Origin: Cladosporium sp. IMV 00045
Taxonomy: Eukaryota; Ascomycota; Dothideomycetes; Cladosporiales; Cladosporiaceae
Reading direction: 5' to 3'
Length of the DNA: 64,000 bases
Assembly (NCBI GenBank): GCA_001931905.2
Contig: MSJI02000695.1
Coordinates: forward strand, 38,353 to 102,352
Shown: positions 10,368-20,782 of the stretch, piece by piece
Position numbering within the stretch: the first letter of the stretch is position 1
Layout: every line of letters begins with the position of its first letter
Program-made: the position numbers and the translations under genes
Notes under the pieces: model-generated
What the model saw: only the letters and a program-made list of their open reading frames with translations
What the model was told of the DNA's origin: nothing
The model's database searches: none

Positions 10368-11629
10368 ATGTGCTCAAGGCAATCGAGAGGGTCTGACGCG
10401 GTCTTCTCGGGCCTCCAGATTGATGTGTAGCGGTCCCAGGCTCCGATGTACGTTGGCCTTCTGAGTGAGCCCCACTTTCGGCAGAAAGACACTCCGCCAA
10501 ACGTACATTCACATTTCGAGATACTACTATGCGACGGGTTATCTTATTCCAGTCGGTGATTGAAAAACACGGAACAATGTCTCCAATGCGGATGGAAATC
10601 GGAACGTCTCCATAATCGAGGCGAGTGCAACTCTACCTATCAATCACTGGAGACTGCAGAAACACCCGTTTAATGCAACGATGAAGCCAGCTGAACAAAC
10701 GATTCTGCATTTGGCGGAACGATATTGATTTCGTCAAATGATTCGGCACTTATGGGACTTCCATAAACTTGTTTTCATTTTGAAATACATTTGGTATATT
10801 GATAAATCAAACGATGTTCACCCTAGAGGACCGAGCGTTCTTCAAATGTCTCAGCGAAAGACAACATGTCTCACTCAGGTTGCACAGCATATCACTTCGT
10901 GATTGGAAATACCCAGCTAAATGAATCAACAAGTAATACAAAACCTCTGTACGCAAACATCTCCAACTTCTAGAAAGGCATGTTCTGCTGCTCTGGACGA
11001 AGTGAGTGCACGTCGTCGATTGCAACGAATGCTTCGGAGCAGGATTGATTTTTCTTCAATATTTTTATACCTACTACCTCGATGTCTCTGTTTGAGACAT
11101 AAATGTCTCAGAGAGGTTGCACGAACTGTCACGACATGCTGATATCTACCTAGTATGACGGCCCTCACTGCTGTTGGGCGTCTGCGAATCAGCAGAACGG
11201 GAAGACACTCATGCTCTTAGACAATCTGACAATGATGTACGAGTGATCAAGAATCAATCGAATTCACGTAAGGGCAAGATCCTTTCACCAGTAGACTTTT
11301 GTTGGCTGTTTTGAGAGAATCACACACAAAATATCAAAGTCTTCTCGTAAGTCTAACTCATCGGCATGATAGATCCAGAAAATCATACATCAGGCGAAAG
11401 TGCCCTTCTCAATATCCCCGCTATCCATATTGACCTAGCGAACCCATTTTACATGGCGGAAGCAACAGGAGCACTCTTCAAAACGAGATAATTACGGTAC
11501 GTGAGGAATTATCTGGAAGCATGTGATATCGTTCATTATTCGTGATGCTACGAGGTGACCGAAAGCTATGACAGGCTGACTTCTTCCAAGCATCATTCAG
11601 GCACAGATGCGGCCATTACACGCTACCAC
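10368..11629. other. Intergenic region, no gene seen
   Basis: About 1.26 kb between the zinc-cluster gene (its upstream side) and the 3' end of con-6. It is AT-richer than coding DNA, with only short, structureless frames. It holds a 16-bp perfect palindrome (11094-11109), reported separately. Confidence 0.5.
11094..11109. repeat. 16-bp perfect palindrome GAGACATAAATGTCTC
   Basis: Seven-base arms GAGACAT and ATGTCTC flank AA. Just downstream, ATGTCTCAGAGAGGTTGCAC resembles ATGTCTCACTCAGGTTGCAC near 10868, so the right arm is part of a diverged direct repeat ~240 bp apart. A dimeric protein-binding site is possible but not shown. Confidence 0.45.
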
Positions 11630-11936
11630 CTAATCCTGGTTCAACCGCTCCTTCGCGCTCTCCTTCGCCTCTTGAGAAACCTGGGGGTTGTTGACAGTGG
11701 CCTTGAGACCACCAGCGCTGTGAAAGGTCAGAAGCTTGACCCAGCTGTAACATCACCATCAAAGGAGAAGGAATGTCTTACACATTGTTCGGGTTCTTGC
11801 CCTCGCTCGACTCGACGTTGCCACCATTGAACTCGTTGTCCAAGACTTCCTTGGAGTGCTGCTTCGCATCTTCGGAGGTGTTGGGGTTGTTGAGGTTGGC
11901 CTTGTGGCCGCCGACGATGTTGCCTGGGTTGGACAT
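11630..11936 (-). CDS. con-6: Conidiation-specific protein 6 (CON-6 family)
   Basis: Two exons on the minus strand (11936-11782 and 11717-11630; intron GTAAGA...TTCACAG, 64 nt) give 80 residues. The protein is two CON-6 repeats: NPGNIVGGHKANLNNPNTSE followed by AKQHSKEVLDN, and NPNNVAGGLKATVNNPQVSQ followed by EAKESAKERLNQ. The splice falls inside the Val codon at the start of the second repeat, so each exon carries one repeat; without splicing a TAA follows directly. CON-6 proteins are small, hydrophilic, spore-abundant proteins of unknown biochemical role, induced during conidiation and by light in Neurospora. An in-frame ATG lies 63 nt upstream, but MSNPGN is the usual family start. A TATA-like box lies ~115 nt upstream. 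Confidence 0.93.
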
Positions 11937-12046
11937 GATGAGTTGTTGGAAAGTTGAGTCTGGTTTGGTTCTTTTGACGAATTGATTGTTGGAAGGCAAG
12001 GTGTTCTTGTGTAGTGATATCCCATTCTCTTGGGGATTTCTTCTGG

Positions 12047-12055
12047 CCTTATATA
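12047..12055 (-). promoter_or_regulatory. TATA-like box upstream of con-6
   Basis: On the minus strand the sequence reads TATATAAGG, 111-119 nt before the con-6 ATG. A strong TATA element fits a stage-specific, highly expressed gene. Motif match and spacing only. Confidence 0.45.
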
Positions 12056-13267
12056 GCCCACCTCGAATCCTTCAGTCTTAATTGATCTTGAGCGGTGTAC
12101 GTCTGGTTCATCATGATCGAGCAAGATCGCCTGTTGCCTTGCGGTTTTCAACAGAAGAAGGCATCATTGAAAGTCCTAGTCGAAACCTAGCACATCACTC
12201 AGAAGGTAAGGTGTGATGATCGCCTGCTATTGCCATGGTATCCGGCCGCTGCTAGCACAGGTGGGAAGATTGAAGCATCAGATCCGATGTCACTCGAATC
12301 CACCCATGGCAGATCTGGATCGCGCGCGATCGCACTAAACGACGCGTGATCACGTTCCATCCGCCGGTAGTGCTTGCATGAGACCCTTTGGTCTTGTACC
12401 GGAGCGAATGAAAGGTATCGTTGGAGTTGATTTCACGGGATGTCATGAACGTCACTCTGATCAGTCCATGAAGCGCGTAGCCGCGAAGACGCTTTGAGAA
12501 GGGGCCAATGCTTCATGCAATGCGATGCGGCACAAGCATGTCGGCGACATCAAAGCGTCATGTTGATGCATCTTGAATACGCAATCTCAATTGGGGGACG
12601 TCAAGAATCGATGGGTTGGTATATTTTAACTGTTTTGGATCTGCAAGGAACCGATCGCATCGTGGAGAAGATCGTGGAGAGATCGATCTTGACTCGACCC
12701 TGGAATTTGAACCCTTGGAGAGCACTAAGTACAACAATAGCAGTAAGCAGAAGGCCAAAGACAGTTATCTGCGTACTCTGAGATCCCGAGTTGGCCACTG
12801 CAGCGTAGAGACGGGGCACGCAATACCCATCATGTTGGTTCGTATCACAATGAAATCCTCACAACAGTTCTCGAACACTGTCCTCAACCGACCAGACGAC
12901 ATTTTTGTCTCTTTCCGATTCGTTAAGCACTTGCCTCGAGATCAAAGTGCTTTCGGCCTCTCGTTTTGTGATGGTATCATCTCTCTTGCGACATGGTTGG
13001 AGAACATCCTGGAGCTGAAGTTCTAGGTTTTGCGGTGACTGTTGATGCTAAATGGTCTTAGTAGGCGTGCTTTGGCTTCATTTCCGCGATGATCAACAGG
13101 ATAATAATGTGCTTGAATGTCTGAAACGGCCCCTTCTGTTCTCCAGCTCTTCCAAGCCATTTTTATCGTCTGCAGCATTCTACAGGTAAATCCATAGCAT
13201 GCAGCAGACAATGCAGTTGAAGCACAATAGCTTTCTACAAAAAGAAAAATCGCGTGACTAAGCGCGA
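12056..13267. other. Intergenic region, no gene seen
   Basis: About 1.2 kb between the con-6 promoter and the 3' end of the JmjC gene. The longest frame (12616-13026, plus, 136 residues) lacks any recognisable domain and I do not call it. Confidence 0.45.
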
Positions 13268-14593
13268 TCAATTCCACCAGAAACTGATGCTATAGCTCGT
13301 AGTCAGCGACTCGATGTAATGCCACCATCCAGCAGGGATATACAAGCACTCCCCAGGGCCCACAAGGGCCTCTTGATACTCCATCTGAGCAACAAAAGCA
13401 GGGAACCTTTTTGCCTCCTGCACCTCCACATTCCCCTCTACCTCACGGTTGAGCCTAAACTCAACTTGCGAGGTATTCGACTCATTAATCCCATTTTCAT
13501 CCACACCTCGTGGATACACGCTCGCCGACGCGTGCGGTGGATAAAGGCGGACGTATTTATACCCCAGTACCTGGCAGAAGATGTTATGATACGGGTCTGT
13601 GTGCAGCGGTGTTCTCGTGCCTTTTGGACCGAGCCAGACGTTTTTCTGCGGTTCGTCGACGGGCGGCACGGAGGGGAGGTCGAGCCTCGACTCCGGAATG
13701 GCCTCGGGAGGCGCGGAGAAGCAGTAATCGGGAGTTCTAATCTCTCGAAGGAGAGACGGGATTTGGTGGAAGAGGTTGTGTTGCCCTAAGTAGCCTATTT
13801 CGGCGGGTTTGTCGCGTAGGAGGTAGTCTTGCATAAATTGGCGGAACGGCATGATTTCTTGCCGCCAGTCGGCGTGGGTGTATGTCTCGCCGATTTCGAT
13901 AGGCACGCAGCGTCGGCCGCCGAGGGTGGCGCGGAGCATGTGGGCTGGTTCTGGCCATGTTTGCATCGCTGGCCAGTCGTCGATTATCCCGGTGAGGAGG
14001 AGGGGTGTTGTGTTTTTGTCAATGTGGACTTGGAATGTCTCGAGGCTTGGACGACGAGAAGTTGGTACCTGATGTTCTGATCGCAGAGGTTCCGGTGGGC
14101 AGATATTGAAAGAAGGTGAACCAGACGTGAGGTCATCTTGCTCGACAAATGTCTCAAGGTTTGCAAGTACGGCCTCGTAAAGCTCTCCACGAACAGTAGC
14201 GCCCGAAACAATCACTCCAAGATCCAGCACCTTGACTAGACCAGACATCCAGTCATGACCATCCGCTGTGGAAGCATCGCGAAGCAGCTCAGCCGCCCGG
14301 TGAAGACTCGCCTCTTCGTACAAACGCAACCAACACGCTTTGACCTCGCGATACGGTCGGTTTTGAATATGGTCCTTGGCTAGTTGGAGAGCTTCCTGTG
14401 GTCTGATTTTCAGAATTGACAGAGCAGCGTCTCCGCATTCGTAGATCCGGTCATTTGGCTGGAAGCCGTCGATTTCTGCCTGGATTTCGCCGGCGAGAGA
14501 GCTCAGCAGTTCTTCATCGCTGGCACTGGGAGTTTTCGGCGTGCATTCTTTGCTGTCATCGACCGCATCGTTGGTTGTCGGCGGTAATGGCAT
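13268..14593 (-). CDS. JmjC/cupin_8 dioxygenase-like protein, JMJD5 (KDM8)-like
   Basis: A 441-residue frame without introns. The C-terminal half is a JmjC/cupin barrel: RRPSLETFQVHIDKNTTPLL, DDWPAM, the metal-binding HTD (His331, Asp333) in TRTPLHTDPYHNIF, YKYVRLYPPH, and the distal His425 in YIPAGWWHYIESLT. The complete His-x-Asp...His triad suggests an active Fe(II)/2-oxoglutarate enzyme. The N-terminal half is helical, as in human JMJD5, which has a similar length. The family includes protein hydroxylases and proposed histone demethylases or proteases; the substrate here is unknown. The frame stays open upstream to 14935, but that ATG lies inside the 3' end of the Yos9 gene, so I chose 14593 (MPLPPTTND). 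Confidence 0.88.
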   Translation of the reverse strand: MPLPPTTNDAVDDSKECTPKTPSASDEELLSSLAGEIQAEIDGFQPNDRIYECGDAALSILKIRPQEALQLAKDHIQNRPYREVKACWLRLYEEASLHRAAELLRDASTADGHDWMSGLVKVLDLGVIVSGATVRGELYEAVLANLETFVEQDDLTSGSPSFNICPPEPLRSEHQVPTSRRPSLETFQVHIDKNTTPLLLTGIIDDWPAMQTWPEPAHMLRATLGGRRCVPIEIGETYTHADWRQEIMPFRQFMQDYLLRDKPAEIGYLGQHNLFHQIPSLLREIRTPDYCFSAPPEAIPESRLDLPSVPPVDEPQKNVWLGPKGTRTPLHTDPYHNIFCQVLGYKYVRLYPPHASASVYPRGVDENGINESNTSQVEFRLNREVEGNVEVQEAKRFPAFVAQMEYQEALVGPGECLYIPAGWWHYIESLTTSYSISFWWN

Positions 14594-14882
14594 TCGCACG
14601 ATATCGTCAGATGGATCATGTTGTGTGAAGTCCGCGTTCTGAAGTTGAGATTGATGGATCCTGGAGATTTGCCGGCGTTGTGCTGTAGCCTCTGCACACT
14701 TTCTAACGCGTGGGCCAGACGTACGGTCAAATGCAGGTGTGTGCACATGCAAATTGTTTTTTTTTTGGATATAGAGACGCCTCATAGTATGAGAGTCCCA
14801 AAATACAAATTCGGACGACGGTAGCAGCATTACATTCATAAGATCAAATACAGACGCAAGAACGCTAATCAAAGAAGCCCTA

Positions 14883-16515
14883 TCATAACTCGTCTTTGTA
14901 GTACTCCTCCTCACTCCCCTGTTGCTCGTTCTCATCCTCTGCAGGATCGCCCTGAGCCTGCTGCTGCGGCTTCTCTACCCTCCTAGAAGCTCCATCATCA
15001 TTGCTCTCCTCCCCCTCCTCGTCGTCATTCTCAACGACATCTTTGCCATACTCGCCACGATACTCCCTGCCCCCAGGCGTGTCAACCACAGTCAACTTCC
15101 AATGATCGCCACCAGCAACTTTCTCCAATTTCCTCTGTAAGTCTTCCAGGTTCTTCGTGTCGTGCAGGCCGAGCTTCTGCAGCTCTTCCTTAGACATCTT
15201 TTTCCCCCACGAGCTCGCCACCGTGTCGATGTACTTCTCCTTGCCGCCGCCGATGAAGGATTTCTCGATCTTCACGCCGTCCGGCACGATCACTCGGCCG
15301 CCGATGATGATGTCCCCAACGACCTGCACGTCTTCTTCCCCGAGCAGGTGTTCCATGCCAAAGGCTGCGGCGGCGGCCGGGTCGGCTTCCCAGATTTGCG
15401 CTTCTTTGACGGCGGAGTCGACGGCGGTCTTGATTGCTTCTTGGCTTTGTTTGTAGGTCTCGGCTTCTTCGGGCTTGAACACTGGGCGGCACATGATGCT
15501 GTTTGCGGCGTCTTGCTGCGGCGGTTGGAAGGCCACGTCGTTGCAGAGGCGTGGCGTTTGGATGACCATGAGGTAGGCGCAGGTCGACGTCTCTTTAATC
15601 AACGAAATGCGGTCCGCCCCAATTGAAGGGTTACAGTGGTACTGCGGTGTTTCGTCAGCATGCGATCGCCATTCAGGAAAAGCGTTTGCGCGTCTCCAAA
15701 CTCACCTGAACTTCAATCCTTCTCTCCTTCCCTGTCAAGTCACACTCCGTCCCGCCCTCCAGTTTTTGCACCAAATACCTCGACTCACCCCTCGTGACCA
15801 ACTCGCCATTCCCGCCCGTCTTCCTAACCGCATGCTCACTGACCTCCAGCGCGCCCTCGCCTTCCCACTTCTCCTCACTATGCGCTTTCGCATCCCTCTT
15901 CGCTTTCGCCTCATCATACCTTCCCAGCATGTAACCCTGCGTATTCGGATCCTCGACAGGCGGATAGACCGGCATGCCCCTCGAAGGCGAGAGCTGGTGG
16001 AATTGCTTGACGCCTTGGTTGTAGCAGAAGCGGTAGCTCCACCAGCCGGACATGTAGTATATGCAGTTGCCGTGCATGCCCGCCAGCAGCTCCCAGCCGC
16101 GGTCGTTGGCGCGCGCCAGCTCTTTCTCCTGCTCCGCTTTGGACAGCGTGGAGTTCTCCTTGGGTTGTGCGGAAGGCTTTTCCACGTGTGGTATAGAACA
16201 GAGGTAGCGCTGTTTGTTGTGTAGCATCATTTCGTATTCGAGCTTCTCGTCCTCGTCGTCGTCTGATCCTTCGCTTTTCGGGTCATGGTTGTCGCGGTCC
16301 TTCTGGCGGCTGTAGTGCTCGACGTCGGCTTGGGTACTTGGCTCTCCGGCTTTTTTCAAGAGTGTTTGCGCTTGGTCTTCCAGCAAGTAGTCCTCGGTGA
16401 AGCGCACTTCGTATTGTGGGAATGCGAGCAGATCGTCATTGACGCTGAAGGCGTGTTGCGATCCGAGGACGAGCGCTGGCCGCAAGAGGGCTGGGAGCGC
16501 CCAGAAGTGCTTCAT
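14883..16515 (-). CDS. yos9: Yos9/OS-9 family ER lectin with C-terminal KDEL
   Basis: Two exons (16515-15706 and 15641-14883; intron GTGAGT...ACCGCAG, phase 0) encode 522 residues. A signal peptide (MKHFWALPALLRPALVLGSQ) is followed by the OS-9 N-terminal segment (FPQYEVRFTEDYLL), an acidic region, and the mannose-6-phosphate-receptor-homology domain with GNCIYYMSGWWSYRFCYNQG, VKQFHQL and, across the splice, EVQYHCN. The paired Trp and spaced Cys are those that bind terminal alpha-1,6-mannose in Yos9. The extreme C-terminus is YYKDEL, an ER-retrieval signal. In yeast the protein reads trimmed N-glycans and delivers misfolded glycoproteins to the Hrd1 ERAD ligase; that role is inferred. The last ~60 residues before KDEL are strongly acidic. 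Confidence 0.95.
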
Positions 16516-17022
16516 TGTTGCCGGTGCCGGTTTTGTGAGAAGTATGTGTGCATTTGAAAAGGCGGCGAGAAACAGAAGTGCCAGTGGTCAATTGGTGTTG
16601 TCTTTGGCAGATTGGCCAGGTGTTTGTTCGCGATCCGCTACGATGACGATCTGGTCTGGGGTTGCAAACAAAGGGACGTGAAGCTCAAGCGAGGCCTCGG
16701 TCTATTCAGCCATCTTCCAGAAAGTCAATCACCGCCCTGTATTTCTTCAGCCATACATGACTATGACTGTTTTCGACTAATATTCCCAGAAAAATTGAAA
16801 CCTCAGATAAATATTTATTGGGCGCATTAAGATACGACGAAGACAACGAACAATGCTCCAGAATAGCTGCTTTGAATAATCCCGCCATTATAGCTAGAAG
16901 CCCTTTTGCCGGTCTTCTGCTAGCATCTAGAGATACTACATATTACAGAGTCCTCGAATATCTTACAAAACCAACCCGTTCAAATAACATTCCAGTGACA
17001 TGCGTGCTCAGGCTACAATCGA
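16516..17022. other. Intergenic region, no gene seen
   Basis: About 500 bp of AT-rich sequence between the Yos9 start and the 3' end of the phosphopantetheinyl transferase gene. It is probably the Yos9 promoter plus the neighbour's 3' UTR. Confidence 0.5.
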
Positions 17023-18003
17023 TCACACTCCCACCTCCCTAGCAGCAGCCTCACCACCCACATCTCCCACCCGGGGCTCCATGCACGCCAAACATACAGC
17101 AGTAGCGTACTCGCCATCGTGGCTAATACTGATCTTGACGACTTGACCAGCCTCGCCTCCATCCGCGTCTACATCCACAGGAGCATCGAACTCTGCCTTC
17201 TCCGCACTCCTGTCTGCGTCCTGCTCCTCGCTCTCGCTAGAACTCCGACTCTCAAGCACCGGCGCGCACAGAGGCAAGCTACCCACCCCTTTGAGTTGAT
17301 TCGTACCGCGTTGAGCGGGTTTGTCGAGAATGACGCCGTAGGTTGCTAATGTGTTGGCGTTGATGTCGGCTTCGAGTTCGAGTTCGAGGTCGTTCTTGCC
17401 TTTTCTGGGTTTGCCGGTTTTTCTGTTGAGTCCTCTCGCTGCTGCTACTGCTGCTGTGGGTGAGGCGTTGGTGCGGATTTGGATGTCGGAGAATGTCAGG
17501 CGGCGCCAGGTGCATGCCTTTACGATGGCTTCTTTTGCTGCCCATCTGCGAGTGAGCGTTAGCTGGTGTTGATTCTATTGGCGATGCTTTGAAATTTTGT
17601 GATTGCTTTTGCAATCGATTGACTCAAGAGATAAAACGACCGAAAGATAAACAAAAATCTCAAGAAAATCCAAAGAACATAGACGAAAAGAGCCAAACCT
17701 CAAGAACAAGAAGTCAAGAAATGAACACCCATCAAGCACTCACCTCCCACACAAAAACTTGCCCACATCCCTCAAAAACTTCTCATTGCCCGACTTCCAA
17801 TGCCTGCCGTTGTCACTATCCGCACGGCTCAGCCTCTCACCGAACCGCCGGTAGAAGTAGTGCTGCTCGCGCGCCGTCAGAACTTTTCCCACAAAGCGTA
17901 CGAAAGCATGTCGGTTTGCCACCAGCTCGTGGATGCGTGCTGTCGCTGCGATGTCGGTGCCGATGGAGAGGGCAGGGAAGGGGAAGGGCCGGGGTGGTGG
18001 CAT
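17023..18003 (-). CDS. ppt2: 4'-phosphopantetheinyl transferase, AcpS type (Ppt2-like)
   Basis: Exons 18003-17744 and 17545-17023 (intron GTGAGT...CTCGCAG, 198 nt) join to 260 residues. The N-terminus has the AcpS signature LSIGTDIAATARIHEL with its metal-binding Asp, then KVLTAREQHYFYRRF; the splice assembles FLCGRWAAKEAIVKAC, the second signature (Trp-Ala-x-Lys-Glu-Ala). The C-terminal half has a low-complexity acidic insert (~150-215) before the closing strand VVKISISHDGEYATAVCLA. The enzyme moves the phosphopantetheine arm from CoA to a Ser of an acyl carrier protein. As fungal type I fatty acid synthase carries its own PPTase domain, a stand-alone AcpS-type enzyme most likely serves mitochondrial ACP, as Ppt2 does in yeast. 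No obvious targeting presequence is seen. Confidence 0.9.
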
Positions 18004-18564
18004 TGTTGCTGTTGTGGTTAATGGATGGAGGTATGTGGCGAGTGCTGATGCGAGGGTGGGTATGGTTGTTGTGATTTCGGATTGATTTTTCTGCTTCCTC
18101 CCTCTCTTCTTGCTTTTTTTCTTTCTTGAAAAAAATCAAACTTTTTTTTTAGAGTCTCATATATGTACTTTGAAAGAGTGTTGGGTTTGGATGTTTACAG
18201 GTCATTCTGAGGTTTCATCGACGGATGGGTACGGTAAGGGATTTGGGAGGGCAGCGGAGGTGGAGCTATGTCACGTGCAGGCGCCAGGAGGGGGACATCA
18301 GACGACAGACTCATTGTAGACATTTTCGGAAAGACAAAAGAGTAATGCCTACACGTTTGAGAGATACAAGTGGTTGAAGCAGATGCTGCCGCTTTAAGGT
18401 ATATTTACAGGTGAGCTTCCGGCCTTGGTAGGAGGGCTTCTCTATTCGAAGAAGGCCGCACGCTCACCAAGACCGCTCTTTAAGCTCTACAAACAGGGCA
18501 TATCATCCTTCTTCAACTCCCACCATCTTTCCTCAGAGTCAACAAAGCCAGGTCAAAACCTAGC
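18004..18564. other. Intergenic region, no gene seen
   Basis: About 560 bp between the PPTase start and the ATP synthase subunit k stop. It contains T/C-rich homopolymer stretches around 18090-18155. No coding signal. Confidence 0.5.
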
Positions 18565-19027
18565 TCAGTGCTTTCCCTCCCGCTTCTCGTTGCTACCTTC
18601 AGCCTCCTTGAGGAATTGCCTTTTGCGTCCAGTCAGCTTTGTGTGTTCCCACAGGTATCCCTTCTAGATTGCAAGAAATGCGATCATGACAATTAGACAT
18701 ACTGGATGAAGTCCTCCTCGCCCTTGCTGGAGGCGTTGATGGGAGGGCCCTGGGAGACGACCTTCTTGCTGCCGCCGGACAAGAGGAAGACACCGCCGAA
18801 CATTGTGCCGAGGACACCCATCGCGAGCTGCATTGCGCGCGCGTTAGCCATTGCAATTTTATGTCTTTCATATCCTCCCTGATTTTCTTTCTCCATCTCT
18901 TTATGTCCTCCCTCGCTCATCTTCAAATCCAATGCCAGCGCAAAAGGGTCCTGCGGTTCCAGAAGGGTTGACGTACGTAGTGGGAGCCGACCTTGCCGAG
19001 GGCGGGGAGCTGGTAGTAGACGACCAT
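18565..19027 (-). CDS. atp19: F1Fo-ATP synthase subunit k (Atp19)
   Basis: Three exons (19027-18977, 18827-18703, 18619-18565) assemble a 76-residue protein too fragmented to appear as one frame. Exon 1 gives MVVYYQLPALGKVGSHY; exon 2 the single membrane helix LAMGVLGTMFGGVFLLSGG and the linker GPPINASSKGEEDFI; exon 3 QFLKEAEGSNEKREGKH. This pattern (YYQL, short helix, PPINA, EE-FI-FLKE) is that of fungal Atp19, a small inner-membrane subunit at the dimer interface of ATP synthase. Donors are GTACGT and GTATGT; acceptors are ATGCAG and AAAAG; phases are consistent throughout. It is divergent from the MTP18 homologue 415 bp away, another mitochondrial inner-membrane protein. Confidence 0.9.
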
Positions 19028-19441
19028 GTTTGCGGTGGTGTTGAGAGGTTGAAGGTAATGCTCGGGTGAGGATGGTATTATTGCTTGCTTGCTCGATGGG
19101 TGAGGTTCGCCAGTCCTGAGCGCGCATCTCGGAGGAGCTTGCGGAGAAAGCCGGCGCTCGAGTTCGCGACGGACCGACCCTCTTCGGATTTGGTGCTTAG
19201 CCATAGAGTTTCATCGGCCGGCTGAGCTGAGCTCTCATCACCATCACCAGCTACATCATAGTTACTACCGTCCGGTCTCCCGGTCAGCGTGGATAATCCC
19301 CATCTGTAGATCCATATATCCATCCCGTAATCCCATCTCTTCACATATTCCTGCTGTGAATCCCTCAATCCTTCACGCCCCACGGCAAGTACTTTTCTAA
19401 GATATATACACTCACCTACATACACACACACCACTCCCAAA
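19028..19441. promoter_or_regulatory. Divergent promoter between atp19 and the MTP18 homologue
   Basis: A 414-bp region separates the start codons of two nuclear genes for mitochondrial inner-membrane proteins on opposite strands. I cannot name a specific factor site. Confidence 0.4.
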
Positions 19442-20305
19442 ATGGCCGACAGAGAAGGCGATCAAGACCCCAGCAAACTCAACAGCATCGAGCGCGTACG
19501 CAAAGAAGAACGCCCCGACTTCTCCAAACCGCTGCCCCGACAAAAACTCCCCGCAGACCTACAAAAGACATTCGACAACGACGAAACCTGGTGGAACGCT
19601 TTCTACGAAGGCCATGCCCAAGAATCAACCGAATCCAGCGTGCGCTACGCCGCCTACGCCTCCCGCTTCCGGACAATCCTCCTCTCCGCCCACCGCTACG
19701 TCGCCTACACCTCAGATATCGGCGAGAGCTTCCGTCCCATTGCCCACCCCATCGCCGTCAAAGCCGCCTACGGCGTCTCCTGGACCTACTTAATCGGCGA
19801 CGTCGGCTACGAAGGCTACAAAGCCTACCTCCGCAATCAGAAAACCCTGCACCCGCCGCCGGACGAGAAGGATGAAAAAGCCATGAAAGCGGGAGAGAGC
19901 AGATCTCTCGGCCCGGGAATCACAGGCGACAGCGTAGGCAGACACGGACCGGAAGGCCGCGTCGTGCCCATCGAGGACTACCGCACCGTCATGGCCCAGC
20001 GAGCTCTCTTCCAAGGCGTCGCTTCCATGGGTCTCCCGGCTTTCACCATCCACAGCATCGTCCGCTACTCCGGCCGGGCGCTCAAGAATGCGAAGAACGC
20101 GAAGCTGCGCACGTGGGGTCCTATTGGGTTGGGTTTGGCTGCTGTGCCTGCTTTGCCGTATATGTTCGACGAGCCGGTTGAGAAGGCGACGGAGTGGTTG
20201 TTTCACACGGCGTTTGAGGCGATAGGTGGTCCGGATGCGGTCAGGCCTAGTCCTGCGAGGGCATCGGAACAGGTGCAGGGGAAGGTGAAGGAGAAGGAAT
20301 TGTAG
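19442..20305 (+). CDS. MTP18/MTFP1 family mitochondrial inner-membrane protein
   Basis: An intron-free frame of 287 residues. The core matches the mitochondrial fission process 1 family: YAAYASRFRTILLSAHRYVA, TSDIGESFRPIAHPIAVKAA, YGVSWTYLIGDVGYEGYKAY, then after a hydrophilic loop QRALFQGVASMGLPAFTIHS and a C-terminal hydrophobic stretch WGPIGLGLAAVPALPYMFDEPVE. In animals MTFP1 is an inner-membrane protein that limits fusion and tunes fission; the fungal role is inferred. The C-terminus ends in charged residues (VKEKEL). It is longer than human MTFP1 (~166 residues) because of N- and C-terminal extensions and a loop around 130-175, as is usual in fungi. Confidence 0.88.
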   Translation: MADREGDQDPSKLNSIERVRKEERPDFSKPLPRQKLPADLQKTFDNDETWWNAFYEGHAQESTESSVRYAAYASRFRTILLSAHRYVAYTSDIGESFRPIAHPIAVKAAYGVSWTYLIGDVGYEGYKAYLRNQKTLHPPPDEKDEKAMKAGESRSLGPGITGDSVGRHGPEGRVVPIEDYRTVMAQRALFQGVASMGLPAFTIHSIVRYSGRALKNAKNAKLRTWGPIGLGLAAVPALPYMFDEPVEKATEWLFHTAFEAIGGPDAVRPSPARASEQVQGKVKEKEL

Positions 20306-20782
20306 GTGTGAGGACACGCTTTGAGTGGACATTTTGCGTCTCTTGCTTCTCGTTGTATTGCTATACGGAATCCTTGATGTCAAAGTGTTGATACGACTGT
20401 TCAGATACCTCTATACTCGATATATCTTCAAAATGTACTGTAAATACCTTATCTTTATAATGCAGATGAAGAGCAGAACATACTGACAACCAACCGAACG
20501 AACACGGGTGCAACATCGTATGTTGCATTTTGCATGATGAAGCTCAAAACCACTCTAAGGGGTATGTAGGTACTCTAAACACAAATCACGCCAAACCCCA
20601 CAACCACGACAGATTTCCAAACACCGTTCATCATCACCAATCCTCTCAACCAAGAAATCGGTCCTCAATAAAACAGCGATTTTGAAACCCAGAGAGAACA
20701 CGCCCGCGCATCCCCTGCAAGACACGACACCCAGGGGCATTTCAAGCCCTGCTTTATTCAACCATCCATTCATCTCATCGGC
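20306..20782. other. Convergent 3' intergenic region
   Basis: About 480 bp between the MTP18 homologue (plus) and the secreted repeat-peptide gene (minus). UTR-like, AT-rich; no coding signal. Confidence 0.5.

Noticed and set aside
12616..13026. 136-codon plus-strand frame
   Set aside because: No recognisable motif or homology cue, and no promoter or splice support.
14594..14935. 114-codon upstream extension of the JmjC protein
   Set aside because: It would begin inside the 3' end of the Yos9 coding region and adds no conserved sequence.
17023..18003. Npg1/Sfp-type PPTase for secondary metabolism
   Set aside because: The short AcpS-type signatures and length do not fit the larger Sfp-type enzymes.
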